Source of the DNA: Henckelia pumila
Taxonomy: Eukaryota > Streptophyta > Magnoliopsida > Lamiales > Gesneriaceae
Reading direction: 5' to 3'
Assembly: GCF_033568475.1 (NCBI RefSeq)
Contig: NC_133121.1
Location: forward strand, 806,001 to 870,000
DNA length: 64,000 bases
The notes beneath the pieces were generated by a model. That model made no database searches and had not been told where the DNA came from. It saw nothing but the letters and a program-made list of their open reading frames with translations. Below are positions 12,394-23,462 of this stretch, piece by piece (the first letter of the stretch is position 1; the number at the start of each line of letters is the position of its first letter). Made by a program: the position numbers and the translations under genes.

Positions 12394-12852
12394 ATGTCTT
12401 TAATAACAGAAGAAATCCGAGCAAGTGCATCGGAGTTGTACGCCGGAGATGAAATCTGTCAAACGGAATCAAAAAACCTGCTCACAAGAATGGGCTTACC
12501 AAACGGGCTCTTGCCCTTGATAGACATGGTGGAATGCGGCTACGTGGAGAAGACGGGCTTCTTTTGGCTCACACAGAAGAAGAAAACCGAGCACAAGTTC
12601 GAGAAGATCGGAAGAAACTTTCAGTACGCCGCCGAGGTGACGGGTTATGTGGAGAAAAACAAGGCCAAGAGATTGACTGGTGTTAAGGCCAAAGAGCTTC
12701 TGATTTGGCTCAATGTATGTGACATTTATGTGGACCATCCGCCCACCGGAAAGATCACGTTCAAGTCTCCGACTGGTCTGACGCGTACGTTCCCGGTGTC
12801 GGCGTTTGAGCTCGAGGAGGAGCCGGCGGCTGTGAAGCTGCTGGGTAATTAA
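12394..12852 (+). CDS. DUF538 family protein (152 aa), intronless
   Basis: A single uninterrupted frame of 152 residues has the typical DUF538 architecture: a lysine/glutamate-rich N-terminal half, G-L-P-x-G-L-L-P near residue 35, the segment V-E-C-G-Y-V-E-K-T-G-F-F-W-L near residues 46-60, a central V-T-G-Y-V-E-K-N-K-A-K-R-L-T-G-V-K-A-K-E-L and a C-terminal I-T-F-K-S-P-T-G-L-T-R-T-F-P-V-S-A-F. DUF538 proteins are small plant proteins of unsettled biochemical role, some linked to stress responses. This one has no signal peptide or membrane segment, unlike some relatives, so it is probably cytosolic. The ATG follows a TATA box by about 60 bp and gives the family's usual length. The last 40 coding bases are copied again at 14625, as part of a segmental duplication. 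Confidence 0.93.
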   Translation: MSLITEEIRASASELYAGDEICQTESKNLLTRMGLPNGLLPLIDMVECGYVEKTGFFWLTQKKKTEHKFEKIGRNFQYAAEVTGYVEKNKAKRLTGVKAKELLIWLNVCDIYVDHPPTGKITFKSPTGLTRTFPVSAFELEEEPAAVKLLGN

Positions 12853-13627
12853 AGAGGTGAATATTGTACGTGCATGTGATCAAGGGGCCATTGATATATA
12901 TGATATATATATATATATCTAACTATAATTTTCCCCCATGGAAAATCATATATTATAAGTTTATATTTATTTATATAATACATTATGCTTATTAATTATA
13001 TATAATTTTATATCTATGATATATGATTTTGCAACTAAAAGATCATCGACCAGATCTGGTCATCTACATGGTTTGATATAATCTTCTATATATATTTATT
13101 GTGATTATCTACTGTACGTACTGAATATAATTATCATGAATAAAGTTAATTTTATCTGTTTGATCATTTTTAATTAAGTCGTTAATTGTTTAAGTTTGGA
13201 GGCATAAAAAAAAGGTGAACTCGAGAAAGTTTAAAATAGTTTTGATATTTGAAGCTAGGATAGAATAATTTAGTGTAAAGTATTTAAAGTTGAGGGTGTA
13301 TATAAGTATAGCTATGTTTTACACTAAATTGTTTAAGTTTGGAGGCATAAATTATCTAGTTAGCAATTTTGAAGCGTAAGCGTAGGCTGCGTAGCTAGCT
13401 ATGTTTTGGAGCATTTTTGTTTCTTTGAATTTATATTATGACATTTTGAAATGAAACTTTCATACCAATATCAAACAATGTCCCCATTCACATTACAACT
13501 TGTACTTTCGAATTTATAATTAAATATATAAACCATCAGCTACAGTGAAATTAAATTAAATTTAAAACGAAACGAGGATAAGTGTGTTTTTTTTTTTAAA
13601 GTTTGTGTATGTATCTATATATATAGA

Positions 13628-13782
13628 GAGTTTTGCTATGTTGTTCACCTTCGTGTCTACCTATGAGGTGACAATCATTCATTGGATGAACCATTTGTAT
13701 ATGATTAATCTCATTCATGGGATGATTGTCACCTCATAGGTGGGCATGAAGGTGGGCACGGGAGGTGGGCAGCATAACAAAA

Positions 13783-13785
<3 letters not shown>
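13628..13785. mobile_element. MITE-like inverted repeat, 158 bp
   Basis: The left end GAGTTTTGCTATG and the right end CATAACAAAACTC are inverted and nearly complementary. The arms continue inward with CACCTATGAGGTGACAATCAT-type sequence and its reverse complement, so most of the element can form a hairpin. It sits between TA-rich flanks (a TA or TATA target duplication is possible but cannot be proven in AT repeats). It has no counterpart in the second duplication unit, so it may post-date the duplication. Confidence 0.7.

Positions 13786-13868
<83 letters not shown>
13786..13868. repeat. (AT)n microsatellite
   Basis: About 80 bp of almost pure AT dinucleotides follow directly after the MITE-like element. 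An apparent open frame through it (tyrosine-isoleucine repeats) is an artefact of the repeat. Confidence 0.95.
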
Positions 13869-13870
<2 letters not shown>

Positions 13871-14518
13871 GCTTAAAATCGATCGAATATCTTTGCCTCC
13901 ACAAAATAAGATAATTTTTATTTATTTTCACATAACTTTCCATTAATTTCACTTTCAAATTAATTGATAACTTTAAAATTTACGAAGTAAAATTTACGAA
14001 AAAAACGTCTCGTATCATTGTATTAAATTGTTTGCTAGTTGATTTATTTATTTTTTTAAAAAATAGGTATCTCATCTTCTTCATATATATTTAATTTCCG
14101 ATCGTCAAATATTTTGCCATATTATAGTTACTTTATATTAATTCATGACATATTTTGAAGACCGTTTTACCATTTTCCAACGAATTCCCTTTCTTCTAAG
14201 AGCTAAATCAATGGCATCGCGAAAAAAACAATATTGTAGATTGACCTCTGAAATTGAACACGCCCAAGATCAAAGATAAAGATGAGACAGAAAGGATGAT
14301 TCACCTCGTCCAAGGGTTTATTGGTCGGGTTGGATCGATCGCCAAAGAAAATTTTATATTTATTTTTATATGGTAGGCACACGTTACTATTAATTAACGG
14401 GAAAAAAAACGTTAATATATGAACCGATTATATATATTTTTCCTTGAAGTCGCATTTTAGTTTCAAGCTTCTATCTATGCACATCATATACGGTTTCTTG
14501 ATTCCCTTCACTCGAAAA

Positions 14519-14626
14519 ATGACCACTCTTCTTGCGATCTCGTACTCTCCCAAGCTGAACACTCAACACTCGCGTAGATTAACGATAAATTCGACCCCTA
14601 TTTCGATGTATTTTTATAAAGCATGA
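14519..14626 (+). pseudogene. Orphan copy of PsbP-domain gene exon 1
   Basis: The sequence matches the first exon at 16082-16192 almost base for base through the upstream leader (TTCCTTGAAGTCGC) and about 26 codons (M-T-T-L-L-A-I-S-Y-S-P-K-L-N-T versus M-A-T-L-L-A-I-S-Y-S-P-K-L-N-T). It then diverges, loses the 5' splice site and runs at 14624 into the copied DUF538 3' end. No downstream PsbP exons follow before 16082. It is a by-product of the segmental duplication and cannot encode a PsbP protein; any transcript from the copied promoter would make at most a 35-residue peptide. Confidence 0.9.
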
Positions 14627-16192
14627 GGAGGAGCCGGAGGCTGTGAAGCTGGGTAAAGAGAGGTGAGTACGTGCATGGAGATATATATTGTGATCAAGGA
14701 GGCGTAGGGGCTAATATCGATATACCCCATGGAATATCGGAATAATATTTTTATAAGTTTATTATATGATACATTAATTATGCTTATATATTAATTTAAT
14801 TATATATAAGTTTATATGAGGTATATATATATATATTAATTAGTCATCTGCATGGTTTGATCTACTCTCTAAGTCATATATTCTCTTGAGCGATTATGCA
14901 AAATTATCAATAAAGCTTTATCTGTTTTCATATATTTTTCTTGTTGTTTAAGTTTGAGAAATTAGTTTAAAATATTTTTGATATTAATTGAAGATATAAA
15001 ATAAATTCAGAGTAATGTATTGAAAGTTGAGGGGGGTATAAGTGTAATTTAACCATGAATTGATTAGTTAGCAATTTTGAAGCGTAAGCCTAGCTAGCTA
15101 TATATATGTTTTGTAGTATTTTTTTTTTTTTGAATTTATTACTATTTTTTGAATGAAACTTTCATACCAATGTCAAACAATGTCCATGGATAGAGTTTTT
15201 TGTCACTGTGGTTGTATAATGGGAAAATTAAAAAAAATTTATCATGACAAAAACAATTTTTATAAGTTACACGCACTTAGTAAGATAGTAAGATAACTAC
15301 TTTTAATTTATTTAAATTGACTTCTAAAATTAACCCTCTCACAATAAATAAAAAAATTGATAAAATATCATGGGATTTAGAACTTTTATTTATTTTCGCA
15401 TGAATTTCCATTTCACGTTGATAAATTTTAAAATTTATAAAGAAACCTCGCATCATCAATATTCAACTGCTTGGTAATTAACCCCACCATTTTCTCATTT
15501 TATTAGTCGTGTTGGATCATGAAGGTAATTTAAATATATATTAGTACTCGCGTACACGCGTTGCGTGCTTATAAATTATAGCTAGTTTTTTTTAATCAAA
15601 AACCAAAAATAAAAGTATAGAATAATTTAAAAAGTGTATATAAATAAATTAATTTTAGAAAAGTTGTATTTTCGTAAATTAGTAGTTGTCATTGGACAAA
15701 AATAAAATAACATTTAGTACATTTTTGGTGATTAAATATTAAGTATACGATAAAATATAAAAGTAAAGGAGTTGGTTAGATCAACATACCACATCTCTAG
15801 CTTTAATAAAATAAAATAGAGAAGATAAAATAAAATAGAAAAGATATTATCATTTGGTAGGCTGTAGGCACACGTTACGTGTGCTAAGACATTACTATTC
15901 ATGATTTAAAAAAAAAAATGAGAAAGAGAAAAAAAAAACATTACTATTCGTTAAAGGGAAAAAACAGCTAACCGATTATATTATTAATCTTCCTTGAAGT
16001 CGCGTGACGCTTCTATCTATGCAAATCATATTCTTCACCCACGCAGCCATGGTTTCTTGATTCCCTAGCTTCACCCGAAAAATGGCCACTCTTCTTGCGA
16101 TCTCGTACTCTCCGAAGCTGAACACTCCACACTCGCGTAGATTAACGATAAATTCCACCCCTTCACCTTCCGTTTCTTGCATGCTAAATGAG
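14625..16192 (+). repeat. Segmental tandem duplication, second unit
   Basis: This second copy of the DUF538-tail, intergenic and PsbP-exon-1 unit starts in the last DUF538 codons (E-E-E-P-E-A-V-K-L-G) and ends with the functional exon 1. The junction at 14618-14630 has GAG/GAGGAG on both parents, which fits unequal exchange or repair at short homology. Confidence 0.85.
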
Positions 16193-18417
16193 GTGAGTGA
16201 GTCTCATCAATACTGGGTTCATCAGTAGAATTCCTTTATCTTGTGATGTTTCTTCTTGTCGATTAAACGATTTGTTTCCCTGTAAAATGCTTCTGTTTTT
16301 GCCTTAATTCATTTTGAGTGGGCGTTTAGTGATATGATTTTGAAATACTTGGTATTGATTAACATTGCAAATGATAAGATTTGCTATATTGGTATAGCAA
16401 TATTGTTGACAAACAGTAGTAAGCAAGACAAAAACTTTTTAGAAAAACATAAAATAAAATTGGTCGTTCGTTTTGGCTCGAATGGGAGTTCTTGGTCGGT
16501 GGGCGAGGGACATTAGCAGCGGTCACAAACAAAAAAAAAAGAAAATGAAAAACTTGCTGTGAATAAGGAGGGCAATTGAGATACATGAACGTCATCACAT
16601 TGGATCGAGGTGAGTTGCGATTATTCTTAGATGGATTAGTTCCAGCCAGGCTTTATGATCTAGACAGTTGCCGTTCTATCCATTGGTAAAAATGTTTAGG
16701 ATATTACAATGAAATAAGAGATGCAAGATCTAGGCCAGAAGGTCTATCATGTCCCATGTCTTAGTAAAGCAATCTGTAGTTTGGTCATTCTGCTAATGTA
16801 AGAAAATTATACGACCTGGAAAGAAGCTGGAATAATATTTTTCCCAAGGAATTATTACATACCTCCTGTCTCTAGTGTATTCCTCAATTAGAAAAAAACA
16901 ACAAAGTAAAGTGAATTCACTTACAAAATCATAGCATTATAGCTGCACAGCTTCTCACAAGACATTTTTCTAATATATATAACCAGAGTAAAGGTTTTGC
17001 AGTTCCAAGAAGAAATGCTATGGCATTGATCCTCTCAGGTTACATCCTCTCAATTTCCAATGCCCAAAATACTGCTTTTGCACAGTCTGTAGTATACAGG
17101 GAATACATAGATTCATTTGATGGATACTCATTCAAGTACCCGGGGAATTGGATTCAAGTACGTGGTGCTGGTGCTGATGTATTCTTCAGGGACCCTTATG
17201 TTCTCGATGAAAATATTTCCGTAGAGATATCATCTCCTTCGTCCTCCAAGTATAAAAGCGTAGAAGATTTGGGTTCACCTGAGGAAGCAGGGAAGAAAGT
17301 ACTTAGGCAGTATTTGACCGAGTTCATGTCTACTCGGCTTGGTGTCAGGCGTGAATCAAAAATTCTTTCTACGTCTTCGAGAGTGGCCGATGATGGGAAG
17401 CTGTACTATCAAGTTGAGGTGAGAGTTTTTTCTTTTTTTGCGCTTGTTGAGCTAAATTTTTTATTTTTGGAGAATTTGATCGAACTATTTGTTACATGGT
17501 GAATTAGTAATACTGTGTGAAAAATAATGGGGGCTGCCTCCTCTGTGTTTGAATAATAAATACAACCCGGTGATAGCTTACAAGCCGTAAAAACATACTT
17601 TTGTTAGATATTGAAATTGTAAAACTATTAAGCCAAGTACGCAATGCAAAGAAGCCATAAAAGTGAATGATATTGGCCACTGGGAAGGATGGTGGAGTGA
17701 TGAAAAGTGCACATGAATGCTACATTCTATAAATCTTTTCTTCCACTTTACTTCCTTCCTATCCGCATGGCCATGTAATGGAATTTCATTGTGTATTTCA
17801 TTGGTAGGCAGATATACAAAAGAAAGAGGTTTATTTTCATAATGGGTTTGATGCTAGAAAGAAAATCATGATTCATAACTCCTTACCTAAGGGCCATTTT
17901 CTTTAATCAATTGATTCAATCGTATTATCGATGATTTAACTGTGTCAGAACATTTTATTAACTCTCTTCCATTAATAAATACATAATTTGGGTTCTATTT
18001 TCATTTATTTCTTCATATATGCCACCTACTGACCTACGTATCGTGGATGACAAAATGTTATTCACTCTTATTTTCTCTCATACATTCTTTATGGGTGTTA
18101 CTTGAGAACTTGTGATCATATGATTTTCATTTTGTGCTTCACTGCTATGAAGAATGTGAAATTAATTGAACTGTGTGACACTCTATGTATAACAGGCAAA
18201 CATTAAGTCATACGCGAGCAACAATGAATTGGCAGTCATGCCACAGGACAGGGTGGTTCGTATGGAATGGAATCGGAGATACCTTTCGGTTCTTGGAGTT
18301 GAGAATAATCAGTTATATGAATTACGATTACAGACACCAGAAAAGTCATTCATGGAAGAGGAAAATGATCTTCGCTCCATTATGGATTCCTTCAGGGTGA
18401 ATAAAGTGGTTGCTTGA
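16082..18417 (+). CDS. PPD2: PsbP domain-containing thylakoid lumen protein, PPD2-like (254 aa)
   Basis: Three exons: 16082-16192, 16987-17418 and 18196-18417, all joining in phase 0 (254 residues). Residues 1 to about 70 form a bipartite chloroplast/lumen transit peptide: a Ser/Thr-rich start, then P-R-R-N-A-M-A-L with a hydrophobic stretch and A-F-A-Q, like a twin-arginine lumenal signal. The mature part is a PsbP fold: F-D-G-Y-S-F-K-Y-P-G-N-W-I, G-A-D-V-F-F-R-D-P, N-I-S-V-E-I-S-S-P, and a C-terminal L-R-S-I-M-D-S-F-R-V. PsbP-like proteins act in the lumen around photosystem assembly; the specific role of this paralogue is not established here. The acceptor at 16986 was chosen over the one at 17002 because it keeps frame with the strong donor AG|GTGAGT at 16192. 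Assignment to PPD2 rather than another PPD paralogue is from memory of family features and is moderate. Confidence 0.82.
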
Positions 18418-19900
18418 TGCTGATCTTTTTGGAAGCTATTTTCCATTTTTTGTATTTGTTAAAACAATCACAGTTTCTGTATCTTTTGGTCATTCCTCTC
18501 TTTAGGATTTGTGTAGCTTTATGAATCTCTAGCTATGTGTTCTCATGTATGAGAAAATCGATCTTTCTTCTGATTTTTTGTTTGTCATTGTTTGAATTTT
18601 GAAATATGACATTTTTTTTAAGGTTTTTATTTATGTCTTTGTCTTGTTTCTACTCAATTTTTATTTGGAAGAAATTGTAAATAATGATTTTGTATTGTTA
18701 TAGTGACTGAAAAACTGAAAAGGGCATTTTTTCAGTAAAAATAAATAAGAATAAAGTGTAATATATTTTAAAAATTATAATAAAATATGTATTTATAGAT
18801 CATAAGTCATAATAAAGAATGATATTGGGATTTTTTTTTAAAAAAATAATTTAAATGAACAAGAAATGGACCTCCTCTTGGACGCTGAATTGAAGGCATG
18901 ATCTACCGGAAATGGATCCCTTTGAGTTCTCGTCATCTGCTCTACTTTTAATTATTAAACAACAATTAAGGATAATTATTTTTAAGTGGGAAATTAAAAT
19001 ATACAATTAAGTCAATGAATTTAATTGTGTGTTAAAATATATATTAGAAAATATTTGATAACAACGATATTAAAGTACATTATTTCCGAAAAAATGGCAA
19101 CTTCAGCTCGAATTCGTTGGACAATCTGATGTGTATTGGAGCTGTGCGAGCTCTCTCCTCCCCGTCGACGACCACGGTGCGAGAGTAACTTTTAAGGTGT
19201 TTTGGCTTGATTATAATAAATTTTATTTTGTACATGTGTGCTTGAGTGGTATAATTTATTTGTACCAAAACTCCATGTTAAGTTTCAAATGGGAATTTCA
19301 CTCCAATGACAATTAAGTAGGCACATTGACATTTTATAAAAATTGCATGACCTACCTCTAGTAACCTGTTTTTTTTTAACACATGCTCGTGTTGCGGCTA
19401 AGAAACCAGCACGAAACCCAACATTGAGTTGAGATTCATTAGACAAAAAATCATGAAATCTTGCTCGAATATTCCATGGTATATTATTTAAAGATTCCAT
19501 GGTTTTTGCTCAACTTTGCTAAACATTGTGTGGATTTCTAAAATATTATAGATAAATAAAATGCTAATTTTGTAAATTCAACACAACATGATTCAAAATT
19601 GGTTCAAATAAGCATTAACACGGGTAAACGTGTTAATTTTTTTTAATATTAAAAAAAGAGACGCAAAGAATTGAAGTATATATTTTCGATATTTGTTTTT
19701 GACACGAATAAATCATTTCAGCATATATAAGAAATCTTGTGCAAATCGGATTGTTGGACCACAAAAAGATTCCAACTTTTTCTGCAACTTTGACTGCTTT
19801 TACTCTCTACATTTTTATTACCCTCATTAAATTCATTTATTTGTCCAATTTGACTGTTTGCTTCTCCCTCCGCCACTATTAATAAATTCAACCAATGCAG
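18418..19900. other. Intergenic DNA after the PsbP-domain gene
   Basis: The first 150-200 bp probably hold the 3' untranslated region. The rest is AT-rich with short open frames on both strands that lack recognisable domains or splice-consistent extensions. No gene is supported. Confidence 0.5.
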
Positions 19901-20152
19901 CTTGCTCCGTGTATCAGTATTTCCTTTAACTTCAATTCAGATTTAAACCGAGCTTAGCCCAGCGTTTTGACTCTGATTTCTCCAGCCCTAACACACCCAA
20001 ATTCTGCTTGACATCTTTTCATATTCGAACCAACGGACGAGTGAGTGTTCTCCGGCGAGCCTCCGCCCGTCACCACCTTTGCTTCGAGTTGTAAGGAGTT
20101 TAAACTCGAAAATTCAAGCTTTACTCTTCAACAACACAAGCTTCCCGGGGTG
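19900..20152 (+). other. Leader-like, pyrimidine-rich, GC-richer segment
   Basis: This stretch (CCAGCCCTAACAC, CTCCGGCGAGCCTCCGCCCG, then CCCGGGGTGAGG at about 20146) is less AT-rich than its surroundings. It resembles a plant 5' untranslated exon ending at a GTGAGG donor. The next recognisable coding relic on this strand is the ECHIDNA pseudogene 6 kb downstream, so it could be that gene's old leader or an unrelated non-coding first exon. No ORF is assigned. Confidence 0.3.
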
Positions 20153-20859
20153 AGGAATTTGCTTGCTTCCATTTAATTTGTTTTCGACTCAAGTCTCGCA
20201 TTAATATTCATAAATTGTTGGGTTAATTTTGTAGGTTCCAGAGTTGACTGACATTTAGGTATATTTCTAGGATTAGTTGAGGACTTAATTGATATTTCAA
20301 CATTTATGGTTTGTGTAGTCATTATTTGAAGTGTGACTAAGAAATGGTTGAATTTAAATGTTATGATTTTTTTTTTTTTTTTTGGAAATTTTATAATTTC
20401 CTAAATTTATTATTTTAGGAATTTTAGCAAATTGTGTGAAAATACAGATAGAATTTATGCGACTTTAAAATGCCTAAACTAGTTGTTTTGGGATTTTAGG
20501 CTTAAAAAATTATTGTTGCAAGCAAAAATAACCCAAATCAGCGTTGTTGGTCTTTGGCCCAACTATTCCTTTTATTCCCCCTGAAGTTGTTGAGCTGCGT
20601 GTTCTTTTCTTTCTGCTGCTGAGGGTGAAAGATCGAGAGATTACTTTGTCTTTGCTCTTCTCCTTTAGGGGTCTTCCTTCAGGGTGTTGAGGGCAGTGAG
20701 CGTGTATTAGGCGTGGGAAAACCTTTGTGGTTGACCCCCGAGTTTATGATATTTCACGTTTCTTGCTTGCTGGTTTCTTGTCTCGTGTTGTGCAGGTTTG
20801 AACGGTGGTTAACATATTTTTTTCAATCCCCCAAATGCTAGTGCTGTTTTTTTGCATTA

Positions 20860-21010
20860 ATTTGTTTTAAAAAAAATTCGGCCGGCTAGCCTGCAACCCG
20901 AGGGGGGCATGTTGAGGTTTAATGTGCGGTTTGGACTTTGGAGGAGGGTCTAAACGGGCCGCGGGTTGTGGCGGACAGAGGGGATGGTCCGTTTGACAGC
21001 CCTAGGAAAG
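20860..21010. other. GC-rich block, possible hAT-type element end
   Basis: A GC-rich block (GGCCGGCTAGCCTGCAACCC, then GGGCCGCGGGTTGTGGCGGA) ends in GTTTGACAGCCCTA. The reverse complement, TAGGGCTGTCAAAC, resembles terminal repeats of Ac-like hAT elements. No matching opposite end was found within a few hundred bases, so it is at best a truncated element. Confidence 0.3.
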
Positions 21011-21344
21011 AGCTAGTTAGAAGCATTTTGTATTTCATATTTGCATGAAGTCTTTTGCCCCAGAGTTAGGTTGTTTTTTTTAAAATTGTTTATTCGTATA
21101 TGTCAGGTAGTGATTTGGGAGGGGCTAGTTATAAGCATTTGAAGTATTGTTTTTTCTCTGCAACAATGTCTCTGCGTAGGTCAATACAAAAAATAAGGTA
21201 TGCCTAGTTTCGTTTATTTTCTTTTTCACAATGTATTCTACATTCTACAGAATTGTCACGATATGACTTTGCAATTGTTTTGCACTTTTGCTCATAAAGT
21301 AGTATTGTTTTACTTTCTTTTTAACATGTCAAGTAATACTCGTT

Positions 21345-21562
21345 TAGAAGCTCGCTTTAACAATAAACGTTCTGTAGAAATATCAAATTTTAGCATGTTA
21401 AGTCACTTACTGTTCCTGTACGTGATAAAAAATCTAACTGCAGATGTGCATTTTTGAGCGCGGTTGCTCGCGTTAAAATATACTATAGAAGTTTAAACAT
21501 CCACATCAATTGTGCAAACAACTATCGATTTGATGTTGTTAACATATTCGATAACTTGTATT
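21345..21562 (+). pseudogene. Diverged relic of the array's unrecognised protein family
   Basis: Conceptual translation gives E-I-S-N-F-S-M-L near 21380, C-A-F-L-S-A-V near 21442, then Y-Y-R-S-L-N-I-H-I and F-D-V-V-N-I-F-D-N-L-Y-S-V near 21555. It aligns in order with the copy at 39.5 kb (E-I-S-D-Y-H-I-L ... C-A-F-V-S-M-V ... F-D-V-V-D-V-V-D-N-L-Y-S-V). Reading it needs a frame slip between the first and second blocks, so it is decayed. It is the most diverged member in the window and presumably the oldest. Confidence 0.6.
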
Positions 21563-21576
21563 CGGTTAGGAGAAGT

Positions 21577-21609
21577 TTGAACAATAAAAAATGACAAGAT
21601 TATCAACAA
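21577..21609. repeat. Left copy of a 33-bp direct repeat
   Basis: GAACAATAAAAAATGACAAG followed by ATTATCAACAAAA is repeated exactly at about 23430-23462, with looser similarity (GTTAGG...GGAG) just before both copies. About 1.85 kb lies between them, including the family relic at 21.8 kb and the Tourist-like MITE. The pair could mark a duplication or an inserted block. Confidence 0.75.
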
Positions 21610-21611
21610 AA

Positions 21612-22208
21612 AAATGAGTTGTTCGCGCGAACATAATGTGGTGCACACGAAATCCATGCACGGGACCTAGTGTGCGGTGGATCATTCTATGTATATATCA
21701 CACTATTCAAGTTATTGAAGAACAATTTTTTTATTCGCCCAGAACCTAATTTATCTCAGGACCGCCTTATTGCACCATCTTAATTAAGAAGGTTTTGCAG
21801 AAATCTCATATTCTAGCTGACTTTCTATCACATGTTTGCAACAAACAAGATGTTGATGTGTGTGCATTTGTAAGCAATGTTGCATGTGTTGAGATGGGGT
21901 ACCGGATTTCTAATATCAAAATTAGAGGTTATGAATCTTACTGATTTGACGTGGTAGATGTGGTCGATAATTTGTATTATGTTCCGCCTCTCCCCGAAAA
22001 TACAATTATGAATGTCACGGTAATTGTTGGTCTCATTTCATTCGTTTTTTCGAGTTTCCCCCCGAAAATACAATTATCTTTAGAGTTGCATCGGACATTT
22101 TGGCTAGAGTTGCATACCATGTCAAATACAAATAGGCGGCGGCTGTTCATATTCACAAGTACACGAGGACAAGCATGCACACCCTTAACCTGCAAAGAAT
22201 ATATATGA
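21612..22208 (+). pseudogene. Second relic of the unrecognised protein family, with flanking element sequence
   Basis: The block starts with GAGTTGTTCGCGCGAACATA and GTGGTGCACACGAAATCCAT, the same sequence that borders the palindromic element at 39-40 kb, and continues with AACCTAATTTATCTCAGGAC. The coding-like part from about 21790 reads Q-D-V-D-V-C-A-F-V-S and V-E-M-G-Y-R-I-S-N-I-K-I-R-G-Y-E-S-Y, then D-V-V-D-V-V-D-N-L-Y-Y-V-P-P-L. After P-P-L the sequence differs from the 39-kb copy and continues open to about 22208 without a recognised domain. In-frame stops make it non-functional. Confidence 0.65.
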
Positions 22209-22688
22209 ATCGCGTCATGAAGTTTTAGTACTTGAACAAGATTCTGTAATCAATGTAAGATATGGTTCTTTCGTTAATGAAGGAGCAAAATGAAGTTAAT
22301 CAAGTATTCAATAGCAAAATGAAACTAATGTTCTACAAAATATGCGAAACCGTGTTTAGAACGATGATAGAATAAAGAGAATAATTTAGCTCCACTTGTC
22401 TGGGCATATAAGAGCGATTGGTTTGTTCAGCAAAAAGATGCTCACTCAATTTTGTTCCTGAACTTCAATGTCTGTATATTATAATTGCATTGATTTAATA
22501 TATAAATGTGAACAACTTTATACCTAGACTAGAAAATATTATATATGAATAGATTAATTGAGGATTGAGAAGCATGCTTACTTCTTAAATGTAAAACTTA
22601 ATTAGTATATTTGAGAGAGATTTTATTCTCCTTCTAAAGACGATATTTTGATATATGGAAACTTTTAATCCATACAAATTTTTTAAGG

Positions 22689-23242
22689 CCATCTCCAATC
22701 TGTTCACTCCTCCAATGGGGGCAAATTTGCCCAAAATAGCACCCCACCAATCTTACCCCTGAACCAAATATGGCGCAGCCCATATAATTTTTTTTATATA
22801 AATTCTTTTATTACTTTTTAATTGTTATTATAACTTTACTTATGTTTAGATAATAATATAATATTTATTTTATAATTAAATATTCAACATAAAAATTTAA
22901 TTATAATTGTTAAATTAAAATTACAAATAAATGTGTAATTTTTTATTTTTTAATATTTATTTATATTAATTATAAATAATTAATTATTGCCTTGGTGTGA
23001 TTTAATTTTTACAAATAATATAATTAATATAAATGCAAATAATTAATGTAACAATACAATTTTAAAAAAAACATGTAAACATTTGAACACATAATTCAAA
23101 TACAAGGAATATTATGAGAATATTCTTTTTGGTGCCAGATTTGGTGCAAATGGGTTGGAGATGGATATTGACTTTGGTGCAAAACCTACACTAAAATAGT
23201 TCAAAACTTGCTCTAAAATAGAATTCATGGTTGGAAATGGCC
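22689..23242. mobile_element. Tourist-like (PIF/Harbinger) MITE, 554 bp
   Basis: The ends GGCCATCTCCAATC and GGTTGGAAATGGCC are inverted repeats, each flanked by TAA (22686-22688 and 23243-23245), the 3-bp target duplication typical of PIF/Harbinger. GGTGCAAATGGGTTGGAGAT near the right side is a second copy of the terminal motif. The interior is AT-rich and non-coding, so the element is non-autonomous. Confidence 0.87.
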
Positions 23243-23429
23243 TAAGATAATTAAAATTTTTCACTAATGTTGAAAATTATTTTTCGTTGAATTGTCTGTT
23301 TGTTTGATTTATAAAATAACAGCAAGTTTGACAAGGGAAAATTATTATATATATATATAAAAGAAAATGAATGACAAAAATAATATTTTACTCGTATCGA
23401 ATCACGTCAAGTTAGGTTTGGAGTAATGT

Positions 23430-23462
23430 GAACAATAAAAAATGACAAGATTATCAACAAAA
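23430..23462. repeat. Right copy of the 33-bp direct repeat
   Basis: Exact partner of 21577-21609. Downstream sequences differ (GATGATACAATG here, AAATGAGTTGTTCGC at the left copy), so the repeat marks a boundary and not a continuing tandem. Confidence 0.75.

Larger units (their letters stand above)
12814..14618 (+). repeat. Segmental tandem duplication, first unit
   Basis: This unit runs from the 3' end of the DUF538 CDS through the intergenic DNA to a copy of PsbP exon 1. The second unit begins at 14625. Shared landmarks include GAGGAGGAGCCGG at both starts, TAGTTAGCAATTTTGAAGCG at 13358 and 15060, and the exon-1 block at 14440 and 15985. The first unit is longer because of the MITE-like insert and AT microsatellite around 13628-13868 and other indels. 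Confidence 0.85.

Noticed and set aside
12496-12738. 80-codon antisense frame inside the DUF538 gene
   Set aside because: It overlaps a clearly real gene entirely, and its length reflects the codon usage of the opposite strand.
13740-13946. Open frame with long tyrosine-isoleucine repeats
   Set aside because: Created by the (AT)n microsatellite; no coding meaning.
17003-17019. Acceptor at 17002 for PsbP exon 2
   Set aside because: It would put the downstream frame out of phase with the strong donor at 16192. The acceptor at 16986 keeps phase 0 and gives a sensible lumenal transit peptide.
18185-18400. Alternative frame over the last PsbP-domain exon
   Set aside because: The other frame matches the PsbP C terminus and joins the upstream exons in phase.
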